This document shows positions 22,600 through 35,079 of a DNA stretch of 64,000 nucleotides, piece after piece. Position 1 is the stretch's first letter. Each line of letters opens with the position of its first letter. The position numbers were made by a program, and so were the translations under genes. The DNA comes from Carnegiea gigantea (lineage: Eukaryota; Streptophyta; Magnoliopsida; Caryophyllales; Cactaceae), in assembly GCA_029747015.1 (NCBI GenBank), contig JAKOGI010002398.1, positions 48,739 to 112,738 on the forward strand, written 5' to 3'. The notes beneath the pieces are model-generated. The model was not told where the DNA came from, made no database searches, and was given only the letters and a program-made list of their open reading frames with translations.

Positions 22600-23510
22600 C
22601 AGTGTATACATACCTAATGGCAATGCTATTTGTCTCCATGACATGGCTCTCTCACCCAGGGTGAAGGCATGTCCTGAGGTTGACCTAGACTCATCCAAGT
22701 CACCACCCTAATTAACATTTAAGTATCCTCTCAACTTGAGGTCTCCTCTTTAATAACAAAAGACTAAGTCAGCTATACCACAAAAGTAGTGCTTGACTCT
22801 CTTGATGGCTTACCAATCAACAAGTCCGGGGTCACTTTGATAGCGACTTACCAAACCAACGGCAAAGCAATGTTAGGTCTTGTACATAACATGGCTTACA
22901 TTAAGCTTCTTATGACACTAGCGTTAGGGATACTATTCATTATCTCCATTTCATCATCTATTTTAGGGCATTGATCAAGACTCAAGGTTAGACCCTTCTC
23001 AACCGGAGTATCTACGGGTTTGGAATTATACATCCAAAATCATTCCAAGACCTTTTAAATGTATACGTCTTGGGATGATTTTGGATTATTCCACTCCTAG
23101 GACATACCTAGTTTTACATATACCCTTTATCTCAAAGACATAGGGCATACTTTTTAGTAGCTTCGATCTGTAAGTTGTTCCTAGCCAATAGTATGTCATT
23201 AACTTACATGATAAGAAACATAATCCCCCATGTTGATCTTTTGACATATGTACACACTGGTCTTATGAAACTATAGATAAGCCAAACTAAGTTATAGCTT
23301 TATAGAACTTAAAGTACTATGATCTGGAAGATTGATTAGGATCATATATGGATCGTTTAAGATGACACACCTTGTCCTCTTGTCCCTTTGATACAAAACT
23401 AATGGATTTGTCCATATAAATCTCTTCCTTAAGATTACCATTGAGGGGGGAAAAAAAATCTTTACGTCCATTGCGAACAACTCAAACTCCAAATGAGCAA
23501 CCACGGCTAG
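22600..23510 (-). pseudogene. Copia reverse transcriptase/RNase H fragments
   Basis: On the minus strand, 23504-23460 reads AHLEFELFAMDVK, containing the first reverse transcriptase catalytic aspartate region, followed in another frame by an EEIYMDKP-like piece and RSIYDPNQSS. Further left, 22860-22600 holds the end of the reverse transcriptase (VDWQAIKRVKHYF) and an RNase H start (GGDLDESR...TSGHAF). Frames shift repeatedly, so no protein can be made. Confidence 0.65.
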
Positions 23511-23639
23511 GAGTAACTGGGCCTAAACTTATTGATTAAACCATTTACCCAATATTTTATCTTGAAAACTCATTTGTTTCAAATAGACTTACGTCAAGGT
23601 AGAGGATCAACGAGCTCTCAAACCTTATCTTGCCATTGA

Positions 23640-24470
23640 ATCCATCTCATCCCTCATAACATCCATCCACTCTTTATGTTTTAGTGAATCAACCACCTCT
23701 TGATAAGAGTTAGGTTCCTTAACTTCCAAGAAAGTGCATAGGAATACATCCTCTTCAACTTAGAAATATCAGTCATGAATTCTTCCATACCCACTCCTTT
23801 AGATCCTGGGACCTTCATTATTGGTCTGCCTAGGTGAGAAATCCTTCCTCCTTTCTCTAAGAGGTATAAGACCAGAGCATAGAGAGAAATACTCCTAGTA
23901 TCCCTTGGAGGTGGGATCCTAAACATGTGGACTAATTGCATGTTTAGGAATGAGAGATTGAAGATAAACCTCATTCTCAGGCTAACTCTCGTCAACATTT
24001 GGAGTTTAAGGATGAATCTCATTCTCCTTAACAAATAAACCTTCACCATTTCTATCAAATAAGGGAGGTATACCATCCTCGGTGACTTAGTGAGAATTCA
24101 AATCCTCCCTGTCACTGAGAGATGGTTGAAGGTCTTGTTGTAACTCATACAAATTAAGGTCTTTTTTTAAATTTAACCAAAACCTTGGGAAGTTGTCGTT
24201 ATAAGAATCGACACTGTGGAATTCATTTCACGAAGACGATATTTATGACCTTAATTGGTTTGAAGAGTTCTAATACCTTCGCTCGAAGAGTTCTAATACC
24301 TTGTTCCAATTGAGTCCTACTTCCGTTATAAAGTATATGAACACATGAAGTAACAAATAGCAGTGAGATAACAGGTACACATACCTACATCACGAATATA
24401 TCGTTCCATGATTTGCACTCACATTCATGGGCTTGCAGATGTCTGGATTGAATGAATCACTAAGGGATTC
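23640..24470 (-). pseudogene. Copia integrase C-terminal and linker fragments
   Basis: Near 24440-24380 a fragment (PMNVSANHGTIY) corresponds to the start of the integrase core, followed by scattered similarity (YVYLL). The acidic linker and the segment that precedes reverse transcriptase lie at 24080-23640 (RRSGRISH-type phrase SGRISHLGRP; MRDEMDSM in another frame). Most of the integrase core between them is missing or scrambled. No catalytic triad can be assigned. Confidence 0.5.
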
Positions 24471-24879
24471 ATTGCTCTCAAAGCCTTGCTAAAAGACTTT
24501 TTAGTTGCTTTCCTAGCTAAACTTGACTCACACATATGCAATTTAACCGTAATGAATCGATCACAGACCATATTTAGTTAGCTTGCTGAGCATGCCTTAA
24601 AACAAAGTCGAAAATGAGGCAAAGATGGAAAATGTCTTGTTTCATCCAAAACATTGAAAGCACCTTCAATGTGATATGGCCAAATAATTGCCATTGTATA
24701 TGATATCTAAGACATCTAGATGAAAATTAATCTTATAAACAAAAGACACAAGGGAGCATCATCCCACAAGTGCATAGAGAGCATTGTGAAGAAAGTAATG
24801 CATTCTCTTTGCGAAGATATGTCCTTATTTTAAGGACACATTCCTCATAGTCATTACCAAAAATGACAATTTGTAAACC

Positions 24880-25500
24880 CTTCATATAGCAACGAAACTT
24901 CACAAAATCAGCTCAATCCTGAACTATCTGCTTGGTTGCTCCCATGTCTACAATCCACTACGGATTATAGTTGGCAACTAATGCTTGGAACTGCACATAT
25001 TATTAAGGGGCAACTATGAAAGAAGGTACTTCAATCAGCTTAGGACAATCCCGAGCACATGGCCCCTAATTTTGTAGTTGTAGCACTTCGCACGTGCTAC
25101 ATGCATCTCTTTATTTCCCTTAGCCTTTTTCCTTTTTCCAATATGAACCTTAGATTTGCAACTTTAAGAGGAAATGAATGTGGCCGAACTTGAAGCTAAG
25201 CTAATCCCACATGTACTCAACCGAGGAATAACTTTCAATTTCAACACTAGATCATTATAGATGTAATACCGTAAAGTATAGCATATTGATCGATCTATTC
25301 TTGAACCATTTTTGGTATGCCTTTAAGTTTTCTCTATTCAGATCAATAGTGGTACCATCTTTGCCATTGTAGGAGACCTAAAACCTAATGAGTGTTCTAA
25401 CACTTTATGCTCATTTAGAAGAAACTGAATCTTCTGACACTTTGTGCCATAGTCAGCGCTATCAAACTTTTCATCAGTAAACAAATTACCAACCAAATTG
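24880..25500 (-). pseudogene. Copia gag C-terminal remnant with mutated zinc knuckle
   Basis: The minus strand near 25490-25380 reads DEKFDSADYGTKCQKIQFL and EHKVLEHSLGFR. Near 25090-25050 a degenerate zinc knuckle (CYNYKIRGHV...) has its second Cys changed to Tyr and the last Cys lost. The basic stretch KRKKAKGNKE precedes it. Stops interrupt the frame. Confidence 0.5.
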
Positions 25501-25529
25501 CCAAATCTAGAAGTATATATTTTAAAAGA

Positions 25530-27235
25530 TAGGCCTTAGGCATATTGTCAAATAATTAAATTATCAAAAACTCAATCATTCATATCGCATGATTGAAAAT
25601 TTTGCTAAACTCATAATCATCGCATATAAACAAGAATTAGACATTTCTATAATTTAATTATCACTTATTCTATAAAACAAAATTTATGGAGAGCATAACG
25701 GTTAAACTAGTTAACACTTTAGAAATATCACAAAGATATTCAGTTAAATCATGTAAAACAAATTTACATGAAGTTATATCATTATATAAATTGAATTTAA
25801 ATAACTACTAATATGTCATTTAAACTTTTATCATTGAAATATCAACCATAAAATTCAGATTATTATATAAAATATATTTATATAATAAAATAAATTATAA
25901 AACATAGCCGAATAATAACATTTTCCAAAAGAAGTTTATTAAAGCCCAGAGAACATTATATAAAACATATTTATATAATTATAGAAAACATGAAACTTAC
26001 TCACAAAAACACTTCATAATTTCATGAATTTAGATTGTATATATAAAATGCATTTGTATAGCACCACTAATTAATTGACATGAAACATATTCATACAATC
26101 GAATAAAACATGACTTGTGACATGAAACATATCCAAACTTTAATCGCAATTTATTATGTAGAACATATCCATACAATATTAAAATTTCAATGAAACAAAT
26201 TCAAAGAAAAACTCGCAAATTATATAAAACACATTCATATAATATTGCAAATTTAATTTCATGAAACAAATTCATAAAATGAATAAACACCACATAATGG
26301 TATGAATCTAATTCATGTGAAACTCCATGAACCATCTTTGTTAACTATAGCAATGATAGAACAATTAACTGATTCACAACTGCTCATGTATTTGCACAAA
26401 GCATATTTATATATATGATTATTAAATAAAAGACTATCATGAAACATATTCATGTAACTAAATATTATATAAAACATATTTATATAATATAATTTATGAA
26501 ACATATGTCATTATAATTATTCACATAACACTTGCAAATAATTATATAAAACAAATTTATAATTATAAACACATTGATGAAATGGATTCATAATGGGTTG
26601 CTCAATTACATAATTAGCATAAAACACATTCATGCAATATAGTGAATTATTTGAAACATATTCAAACATTATTCATAAATCATTAGTAAAAGTATTCACA
26701 TAATATTGCGAACCTAAAATTTCATGAAGCGGATTCATGAAATAATCACATACCATATGTCTCAAATAATGGCATGACACATATTCAAAAAACATTTGCA
26801 TTTTAAATTACATGGAACGGGTTCATATAATATAAAACACAATATCATGTACAATATAACATAATATGAAACTTAAAAAAAAATTCAAATGCAATATTAT
26901 ATGATATTACTTGTAATATGAAACAAATTCACATCACTTCAAGCCAAATGATTCATAAATTACTTAACATGCAATTTTATAACTTTGAGTTGTTTCATAT
27001 AAAATGAACTTATATAACAAATTAACATGTAATATTCGACATTAAACATAATAATGCTATTATAACAAGTTCGTGTATTTAAAACTAATTTGAAATTTTA
27101 ATTCTACTCCATGACTAATTATATGCTACATATCATATGAACTTGTAGATATAATCATAATTCAACAATAAAATTATAAACATGCCTTAAATAACCTTGA
27201 TAATTGTTTAAAACATAAATATATTACTCCAAAAA
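25530..27235 (-). repeat. AT-rich block of iterated gaaacatattcata-like units
   Basis: Variants of 'gaaacatattcata' and 'aaaacatatttata' recur dozens of times at irregular spacing of about 30-70 bases (examples at 26084-26099, 26124-26135, 26260-26276, 26437-26453, 26467-26482). No ORF of interest exists. It lies inside the minus-strand copia element, between the gag remnant and the GC-richer block, and looks like a decayed tandem array expanded within the leader or gag region. Confidence 0.6.
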
Positions 27236-27244
27236 GATTTTTTT

Positions 27245-28020
27245 TGGAATAAAACCCAAATTACCCGAGACCCCTTCCTCCTTTTACTCAGCCTCCTAGG
27301 ATCCATTTTAACTGGAGCCCTCTCTCTACCGATACGCTCTCTCTCTCACTGCATATCCTGGTTCCACTCAAAATAGGATATGCTCATCTCGACCCACCTC
27401 GCTACTACCATCATGCATCGACAACGGTGTTCTTACTTCTCGGTTGCCATGGCCGCCGAGAGGTTTTGCCATCAACTTAGAAACACCGAACACCCAAGGG
27501 ATGATATGTCGCCATCCTTCGCCACTGATCAAATGCCCATGAGCCTCTGTCCAGAACTCCTTGGCTGAAACCAATTCCACAAAGATGTAGATCGGCCAAA
27601 TTCGAGTCAGTTGATGCCATTCACGCACCTCACGCACCACCCCTCTAACAGTGCATAGGCCTATGCACATCCTTTATGGCATCGATGCGGGGTTTTTTGG
27701 CTGTGATGGCGTAGATCAATGCGTTTGGAGGGTAATAGAGGAAGAAAGCAGCTAATTAATCCTTTCGTGGTAGCGCGTGATGTACATGTGCCAACCCTTC
27801 GAGGTGGTGCTGATGGGTATGTGCCATTCGTATCCCGATCGCATCCCCTTTTTATTTCTATTTTTGTTTTTATTTTTATAGGTAAAGGTGGATTCTTTGA
27901 GGGCCATGGAGACCCCACCAGATTCACCACCACCGGAGCCACAAAGGCGAGGCTGCTGGGGTGATGGGCTGAGTTAGGCCTTGTTAAATCTTGCCTTAGA
28001 TTCGTGCAGAGGGACACTCT
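27245..28020 (-). other. GC-richer block inside the minus-strand copia element
   Basis: About 0.8 kb with clearly higher GC than its surroundings separates the AT-rich repeat block from the leader. Two minus-strand frames, 27670-27368 (100 codons) and 28017-27661 (118 codons), are open but match no domain I know; neither has a copia gag motif. A CT-rich stretch lies at 27327-27352. It could be a captured host fragment or an unrelated insertion. Confidence 0.35.
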
Positions 28021-28423
28021 ATGTTAAGGTTAGGGTTTAAGCCTGAGCTATAGTAAATTCTATTTATTTCAAGAATAAAACTTGAAGGAGCGTGAAAGCA
28101 AAGCTTTGTAATTTATTGGATGATCGTATATATGCATGATTGTAAACATGCTTTCTGAATAGTCTATTTCCATGAACTAATCAAGAGATTTGCATTTGAA
28201 CAGTTGTTTAAATGATAATCACATTCAATAATTCAAAGGATCATGCTTTTTGGAATGGAAACATATTAAGCATAATCATACTTTGCTTAATTAAACTAGA
28301 CGAATTATGCCACCTGAATTCATAGAGTACACGCAGCTTTGATTCACATGCATAATTGCAAACATTGAACTAATCATATATCAGATTAGGGTACAACCAA
28401 TTGGGCCAATACCGAGCAATTTA

Positions 28424-28435
28424 GCTCTGATTCCA
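28424..28435 (-). other. Primer-binding site, initiator tRNA-Met (minus strand)
   Basis: The minus strand reads TGGAATCAGAGC one base after the LTR end, one mismatch from the usual initiator tRNA-Met site. This fixes the orientation of the element. Confidence 0.85.
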
Positions 28436-28436
28436 C

Positions 28437-29024
28437 TGTTACAAAATAAAGACACACCTTAGTAATGTGAAATCATATATCTTGTTGCTCGAAAATCGCC
28501 CACGAGTTGTTGAATTAGAATTGATTGTGGCTACTAGAGTTACCGTAGTTATCACACCCCAAATTCAAGCCTGGTTGATGGTGAGGCTAGCGTGAGAGGA
28601 GAGGACAGAGAATTAGGGCTAATGTCTAGGCTTCTGCCACTGATGCAGAATTAAGCCGCTACAAAATAAAGACACACCTTAGTAATGTGAAATCATATAT
28701 CTTGTTGCTCGGAAATCGCCCACGAGTTGTTGAATTAGAATTGATAGTGGCTACTAGAGTTACCGTAGTTATCACACCCCAAATTCAAGCTTGGTTGATG
28801 GTGAGGCTAGCGTGAGAGGAGGGGAGAGAGAATTAGGGCTAATGTCTAGGCTTCTGTCACTGATGCAGAATTAAGCCGCTAAAGCCCTTATAAATAGCAG
28901 TATATAGCGCGTAACCAACAACGACTAGTTAATAGGAATTTAATGGGGATGATAAATACGTAACTAGTCATCTACAACTGCCCAACTAATAGCATAATAA
29001 TGTGACCGTTATAGTCGGTCAACA
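28437..29024 (-). repeat. 5' LTR of the minus-strand copia element with internal duplication
   Basis: The LTR runs from TGTTACAAAATAAAG (plus coordinates, 28437) to GGTCAACA (29024), 588 bp against 366 bp for its partner. The difference is a direct duplication of 220 bp. A TATA-like box (minus tatttataag, about 28894-28885) lies upstream of the duplicated part in the direction of transcription. Confidence 0.9.
28441..28880 (-). repeat. 220-bp tandem duplication within the 5' LTR
   Basis: Unit 1 is 28441-28660 and unit 2 is 28661-28880, both starting acaaaataaagacac and ending ttaagccgct. I count six differences (about 2.7%). The other LTR has one copy. Confidence 0.95.
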
Positions 29025-29029
29025 AATAT

Positions 29030-32000
29030 TATTATAAATTTTGTAGCTAGTTGCTAAATGGGTTTTATGAAGTCATGTATAGTCGACATAATTTTCAATA
29101 TGTATGTACATATCTATCTATTTTATTTATGAAACTATCTATGAAGTCAATAAGGCTAAAGTGTTGTACAACTTTTTTTCCTACTTTACCCTTACCATTT
29201 TTCTTTTATTCCACATATGTCAAAATTAAATGGTTAACATCGTCAACAATGTTGACCAATAGTAGTACCTAGGCTCTATTTCGTGAAATGGGAGAGGGGG
29301 AAAATAAGAAAAAATAGAAACCTATGTAACCCCTTTTTGTGGTAATTCCACATTTCCACTCCTCCATTTTGCTTTCTGAGATGACCTTAACCCCACCTGT
29401 CACCGTATTTTCAGTAGATTGCAATTCTCCACTCAAGTGCTACTGTTGCTTCATTCTCTAGTGGCTAATGAGTTATGAAATAAGTCATATATTTTCTGTA
29501 ATTTTGTTAATTATGAGTTTGTTACTTCAAACTGATCTCCATATTGCCACATTTATTTCATATTTTTTTTCTTTCACATCTCTGTTTATATATACACATC
29601 AATATATTTCTATTATTTTACATTTTAGTACTTTTTACGTTATTATTATTTATATAGCTCAATTATAGTTTTTATATCATATAATTATCATCTTATTTCA
29701 TATTATGTACATGAGATTTAGAACTAGAGTTATATAATAAGCTAATGCCTTTGTTAAAGTATAGCTTGTAAATTGCCCAATTTATCCTTGCTTAATTAAA
29801 ATTTAAAGGGAAAAATTAGTAATAAAGGTGTACATATAATGTGACTTCCCTTCACTATTGTGAGAATTTGAGATTAACATCGACAGCAAGAACCACCAAC
29901 GAGGTGACTGCATTCCATTTTCCCCCCTCATGAAAAGAGAAAGCCACAACTAAATCCAGCCTAATTTTTTTTAAAAAATTTTTAACAACCGCTTGACGCA
30001 TCTCTCCATTAACTTATCCTCTATAATGGCAGTTATATCTTCCTAAAACCCATCAACATATAAACAACAAAATAATACTCCACTAAACTCAAGTTTTCGT
30101 AAGTGTCAAAGTTCTCGTTCCCTCTAGCAAACCTAAATCAAAGAAACATACCTTCAAGCCAAACGTATAAGAAATTAAGAGGAGCACTAACAACATCCCG
30201 ATAAACAATGGCTACCTTACATTTTCATTGTTTTAAATATGTATTGTATTTCAATTTCTTTTACCAATTTCAACCCATCTATTCTTTTGGCAGTGTAAGT
30301 ACCTTTTCCTTTTTTAAAATTGACGATATTATTTGGAAATCATATCAACTATTTGAAGCGAAGCATCCAATTTTAAATTTGGAGCATCGAGATTCATTGG
30401 ATCCGATTCTTGGATGTATAGAAGAGACTAAACTCATAAAACATATGTTTTAAACTTTTTTGGCATGAACCAATGAATCTTAATTATAATATCATTTCAT
30501 TTAATTACTTTGCAATCTCCTATGTCTCTTATATTTTTTGTTCTCTCCTATCGCATGCAAGCATTGTTGTCTTAGATTGAAAATTATTTAGTTACGAAGT
30601 CCACAAGTTTGTTCTTATTGGTTACACTTGAGAGTCTTCTCTTCAAATATGATACGATTGAGATAGACATATGTTTCTGAATAATTTGGTCATTGAATAG
30701 TTTTACATAAGAAATTATTATGATTCCTATATTTGATATTTCATGACTACAACTTTTCGTATAGAGAGAAAGTTTGATGGTTAATAAACATATTAATATG
30801 CTGAATTTAATCTTCCATGCATTGTGTGTGATTTCAAATTGGCAATTTCTTAAATTAGCATGAGCACCATTCATTACTTGATTCATATAACAAAAAGGGG
30901 AACTAGGACTGAAGGATAAATTATATAAGGGGAAAAATAACATTCAACCCAAATAAAAATTAAAAAATTGCATAATTTAAAAGGCTACAAGTTCCAAGCA
31001 TAGAACATGACAAATGTATCATTTAAAATGAAACATGACATGTGAAAACCCAAATACGAAGGATGCAAACCCTATTAAAAAAAAACCACAATAAACAAAG
31101 AAAAGAAGAAGGAGCTAATGAAGCTCAAACGTAAGAAGTTAAACATAAAGTTCAATTTGCAAATTTTATCCCTGTGATCCTCCTTCTATGATCTGATCAA
31201 GATAGGTAGTCATGTGTTATTCATTCTCTAGATTTGCATTGACCTGCATAAGTACAGTAATGAATTGATGACTACAATGCAGCTGTTGAAGACTCTAAAC
31301 TGAACTCCAATTAATCTAGTTAGTAAATAGGGTGTTTTATTTGCATAGGGACCTAATTAGTACAAAAAGAAGTAAACAACTATAACAAGAACAAGGTATT
31401 CTAGATTCCAAATTCTAAATATGTTGATGTAGAAAGGACGTTACACCAACATTGTTGCTAGGTGCTGCTCCTACTTCCATCATTTGAAGAAGTACAGTCA
31501 TACTTCCTATAGTATGCGGTTCTTGAATGGCCTATATAAGACCATTGTGTTAGTAAATACTAATATCAAGAATACAATGTACACCATCAAATGAAATAAG
31601 TCAAATAGGGATATAACTTATTAGAAGTAAGCATGTTCTAACTTAACCAAATATATTAATGGAGTGCCAAATTAATAGTACATGCAATATTCTCTTCAGT
31701 AATGCTAACTTCTGTCAAATGGAGAAAGTTTGTGCTCTTTTGACGATCATTTGACTTCTCATTAACCTGAGCATAGAAATAAAATCACAATTATCTTCTA
31801 ATAAATTATTACATTTATTTATAGAAAACAATGTAGAAAATTAATATTTTGATTTGAGAAGTGGCATAAAATAAATAGTACGTGGTCAATTAAATTGATC
31901 ATGTGTAGTGGAGTTTGATCATGTATCATATCATCACCCTCTTGTGTGGAAAATAATATAGATGGCATTTGGAACCATAAATAATTACACGTAAGTTATT

Positions 32001-32079
32001 TTCACATCTTTCAAAAGTTTATGAACAATTAGTTTTCTTACCATAATATTTGAGGTCGAATGATATAACACTAATTAGT
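29030..32079. other. Unassigned AT-rich spacer
   Basis: About 3 kb with no recognised domain, LTR or inverted end. Small open frames (29051-29272, 29468-29668, 30208-30453 plus; 30943-30584 minus) are AT-driven and carry no motif. The part next to the FAR1-related pseudogene (31400-32079) could hold its 3' untranslated sequence or introns, but nothing proves this. Confidence 0.4.
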
Positions 32080-34090
32080 GCTTAGCACGTTGGCATGATC
32101 TTCTTTTGTTCCTTTTTCCCATCTAAGCATTTTTATAAGTGACACTTCTTTTCTTACCATCAGATGCCCCCATGAATTGCATACACTTGGATCAAGGTAT
32201 TTTTTCCCATACCACCCATTGTACCATCATCATCATAATCTTCTTTATTAAGACCGTCCTCAACCTCTTCTGTCTGCTCCATACTTGTAGTTGTCCCTTA
32301 ACTTCCATCCACTATTTTTAGCTCACCTCCACCATATAATTTTCTAAAAACATGGATTTCTTAAGTGACTTAACTGCAAGATCAAGAGCTTTGTAGAAAA
32401 GCTTTTGTAGGTATCTTCGCCTCTCTATTTCAGCTGTCGACTTTCCCCCTACACCTACTAGTTTAATCTGCATATGCTCTCCCTTGGGATCTTGCCTCCA
32501 CCTCCATAAGATGTATTTTTTAGGCATTAAAGTCACATCACTTTTTATATAATTTTGAAAGGATGTGCATAGAGCAACCCCTTGCAATTAAACATTGCAC
32601 ATATGCAATCTACTTCATCATTGGAGACGTCATATACCATAATATACTCTTTCTAACTTATTATCTCAATGGCATGATCTTCTCTCTCAGTGACCTTGTG
32701 CTTAGCTATATGTTCATGATCGTTCACTAAGTTAGAATCACAATACATAATTGCACTTCGCTCATCTTGCACTTTCTTATAGAAATTTTGTGTGTGTGCC
32801 TACTAGAATTGCACCTTTATGGCAAAGTTTGTTTGGCATAAAGTGTCTCATTCATGCGTGAAACATCTTCTTTAATCTCCTTTTCAATTGTATTTCTAGG
32901 AGCAATCTCAAATTCGTCCACAAAAGTTTGTAGTTAGGTCTTCCTATGAATGTATCCATCGACATATGAGTTCATACTCTCACTTCTTTGAGTAAAAGAC
33001 ATTCTAGCCTAAAACTAATCTTTAATAAAGATATGAACCTATTTTTCTCTATTTTGATAGAACATGTGGCACAATTCCTTACCATCCAAGTCAAAATCTT
33101 GTACATGTTTTGCCATTTATTTTCGTATTCTTCTACGATCAAATTTTCATAAACTATATCCATGAAAACCTTATACAAATTAGTGTACGTTTTGTGTCCT
33201 CCTACCTTTTTAGGAGACTTAATAAGAATATGCCATAAACACCATCGACACCTTTTATAAGGGAATATCTGTTCAATCCTTTTGCCTATAATTTGACACT
33301 GATTTTTAATGATTGTTTTTTCAGAATTCCAGCCCACTGCCTTCATCCATGTAGGAAAAAAGCTACTTAAATGTTTCTACATCCTCATTTGATAACAATG
33401 CACACCTTAACAATATAGAGTTTTGATGATGGTTTACTGTAATAAATCGAGCAAATGAAATCTTGTATTTGTCTAATAAATTAGTGGTATCAAATGTCAC
33501 CACACCATTAAACTCTGCACATACCACTATACTCCTTACTTCAACCCAAAAAACATTTCGCATTTGCCCTTCACTACCAGAATCAGTTTCTAAGTGAAAA
33601 TCTCGGATCACCTCTGGTGTTATCAAACAAGGTTTATGGATAGCATTTACGTCACCTTCTTTTAATCTGAGCCTCCTAGGTCTATCTAAATGATTTTTAC
33701 GTTTTCCTGGCAAGCATGGCATATTCTCTAGTTTGCTTGCCTTAATTGCTAACATTGGTACACTTTTACTAGTCTTCACACCAATAGCATTAAACAATTC
33801 TAGTCTTCTTTTCACATGGGCTCTGTTGTCCTTCGCTGACTTATGTATATGGAATTCTCAAGACTTATGTCATGCTTATGCCCTACTTTTACGCCAATAT
33901 TTTTATAGCAATGATCACTTTCCCTTGAAATGACTAGCCTCAATGGGCTACACATTCTTATGCTTGGTCGTTTCCTCTCCCTGTTTAAATTGTTTGCTTT
34001 TCTTATGCTAACATGATTGCAAGCATATGTTTGATGTTTTAGTTATCTCTCATCACCTTTGGTGTTATGATACTTTAAAATCCCAAAACC
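32080..34090 (-). pseudogene. FAR1-related sequence (FRS) transcription-factor pseudogene
   Basis: FAR1/FRS proteins are plant nuclear factors derived from Mutator-like transposases. On the minus strand the domains appear in family order. A degenerate N-terminal DNA-binding region lies at about 34090-33830 (RERKRPSIR..., HKHDIS). The 150-codon frame 33815-33363 has RRLRLKEGDVNAI, MRNVFWVEVRS and VVTFDTTNLLDKY, the last with the conserved aspartate. After a stop and frameshift, 33346-32972 continues with KRCRWCLWHI and EYENKWQNM. A SWIM zinc-finger remnant follows near 32625-32575 (CIC ... LLYAH, one zinc Cys changed to Tyr), then a shift into 32587-32318 (PKKYILWRWRQDPKG). Several stops and shifts rule out a working protein. 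A domesticated MULE transposase copy is the alternative; wording fits FRS better. Confidence 0.82.
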
Positions 34091-34099
34091 TTTTGAACA

Positions 34100-34375
34100 T
34101 GTATATTTTTGCATATATGCATGCACTTCATTCATTATAGAACCTGACATGCACACTACTAGAGCATCACTTCATCTTTTTTGCGAATAGTATGTTATAT
34201 GTCCTCACTTCATTATTTGTCAAAATTAGCATCTCTTCCATACTATTTTTTTCTTATTCAAATTCTAATGATTCCATTGCTTTTGAAATAATTATTCCTA
34301 TAAGTTTTCATTAAAAACGTTTAATATTAGATAATCAAATAACATAAGGCTCTTCTATCTAGTTACACTTACAAT
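34100..34375. other. Spacer between the FRS pseudogene and Tat element
   Basis: AT-rich; no LTR start, primer site or N-terminal gag was recognised, so the Tat element appears truncated at its 5' side. Confidence 0.4.
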
Positions 34376-34379
34376 GGAG

Positions 34380-34885
34380 GTTGTCTTAGCTCTAACAAAT
34401 GGCCATACAAGGGGCCCCCTTTAGAGATTCACTCACGAAGAAGATGTCCAACACCTTAGTGAAGTCTTATCTAAGGTTGCCCAGTTCATTAAAATAGAAG
34501 AATTCAATAAGGAAGCTGAGAAAATCAGGGGGACATACTCCCCATGAGGAAGACAGCTTCACATCTTGTCAAAGATAAACATAAGAAAGAGTTCACTAAA
34601 TCAAGCCTAGTGAAACCTAGGAACAAAAACCCAAGAGATTCTCTACATTTTGAGCATTTTTTATTATTGAATAAACCAAGGGAAGAAATATGCCAAATGT
34701 ACAAGAATGATAACAAATGAAAGAGGCCAAATAAAATGAATAATCCCAATAGAGATAAATTTAGATGATGTGACTTCCATAATGATTATGGCCACACCAC
34801 TATTAAATGCAAGGATTTAAAAGACAATTTAGAAGACCTTATAAGGAGAGGTTATTATAGTCAGCTTAAAGCAGGGAACTAAGAA
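34380..34885 (+). pseudogene. Tat gag C-terminal remnant
   Basis: Pieces seen: VLALTNGHTRGPL near 34385-34420, HEEDVQHLSEVLSKVAQFI to about 34500, and a zinc-binding region CDFHNDYGHTTIKC near 34769-34810 followed by LKDNLEDLIRRGYYSQ. The N-terminal part of gag is absent. Stops and shifts are frequent. Confidence 0.65.
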
Positions 34886-35079
34886 AAGTTGTTTGCAGCT
34901 AGGATCATCACACAACTAAGCCCAATGGGGGCAACAATAATACAGGCACCATTAATCTTACATCTGAAGGGATTTTCAAAAATCCTAAGTCAAAGGATCC
35001 TTAAGGAGCTTGAGCTATGACGTTATAAAAACATAGTATGGGCCTAACAATCTCAACGAAATCAGTCCACTTATGACAT

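Larger units (their letters stand above)
21180..29024 (-). mobile_element. Degenerate Ty1/copia LTR retrotransposon, minus strand, 7.8 kb
   Basis: LTRs at both ends, an exact 5-bp target duplication AATAT (21075-21079 offset: 21175-21179 and 29025-29029), an initiator tRNA-Met primer site at the right and a polypurine tract at the left establish a minus-strand element. The left LTR is 366 bp; the right (5') LTR is 588 bp because of a 220-bp tandem duplication. The coding region is heavily decayed but gag zinc knuckle, integrase, reverse transcriptase and RNase H fragments follow in copia order from right to left. Between leader and gag lie a GC-richer block and an unusual AT-rich repeat block. 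LTR divergence is roughly 14% by hand count over one unit, so it is older than the copia element at 15-20 kb. Confidence 0.85.

Noticed and set aside
27719..27964. Plus-strand open frame of 81 codons
   Set aside because: It overlaps minus-strand frames in the GC-richer block, lies antisense to the copia element and shows no domain.
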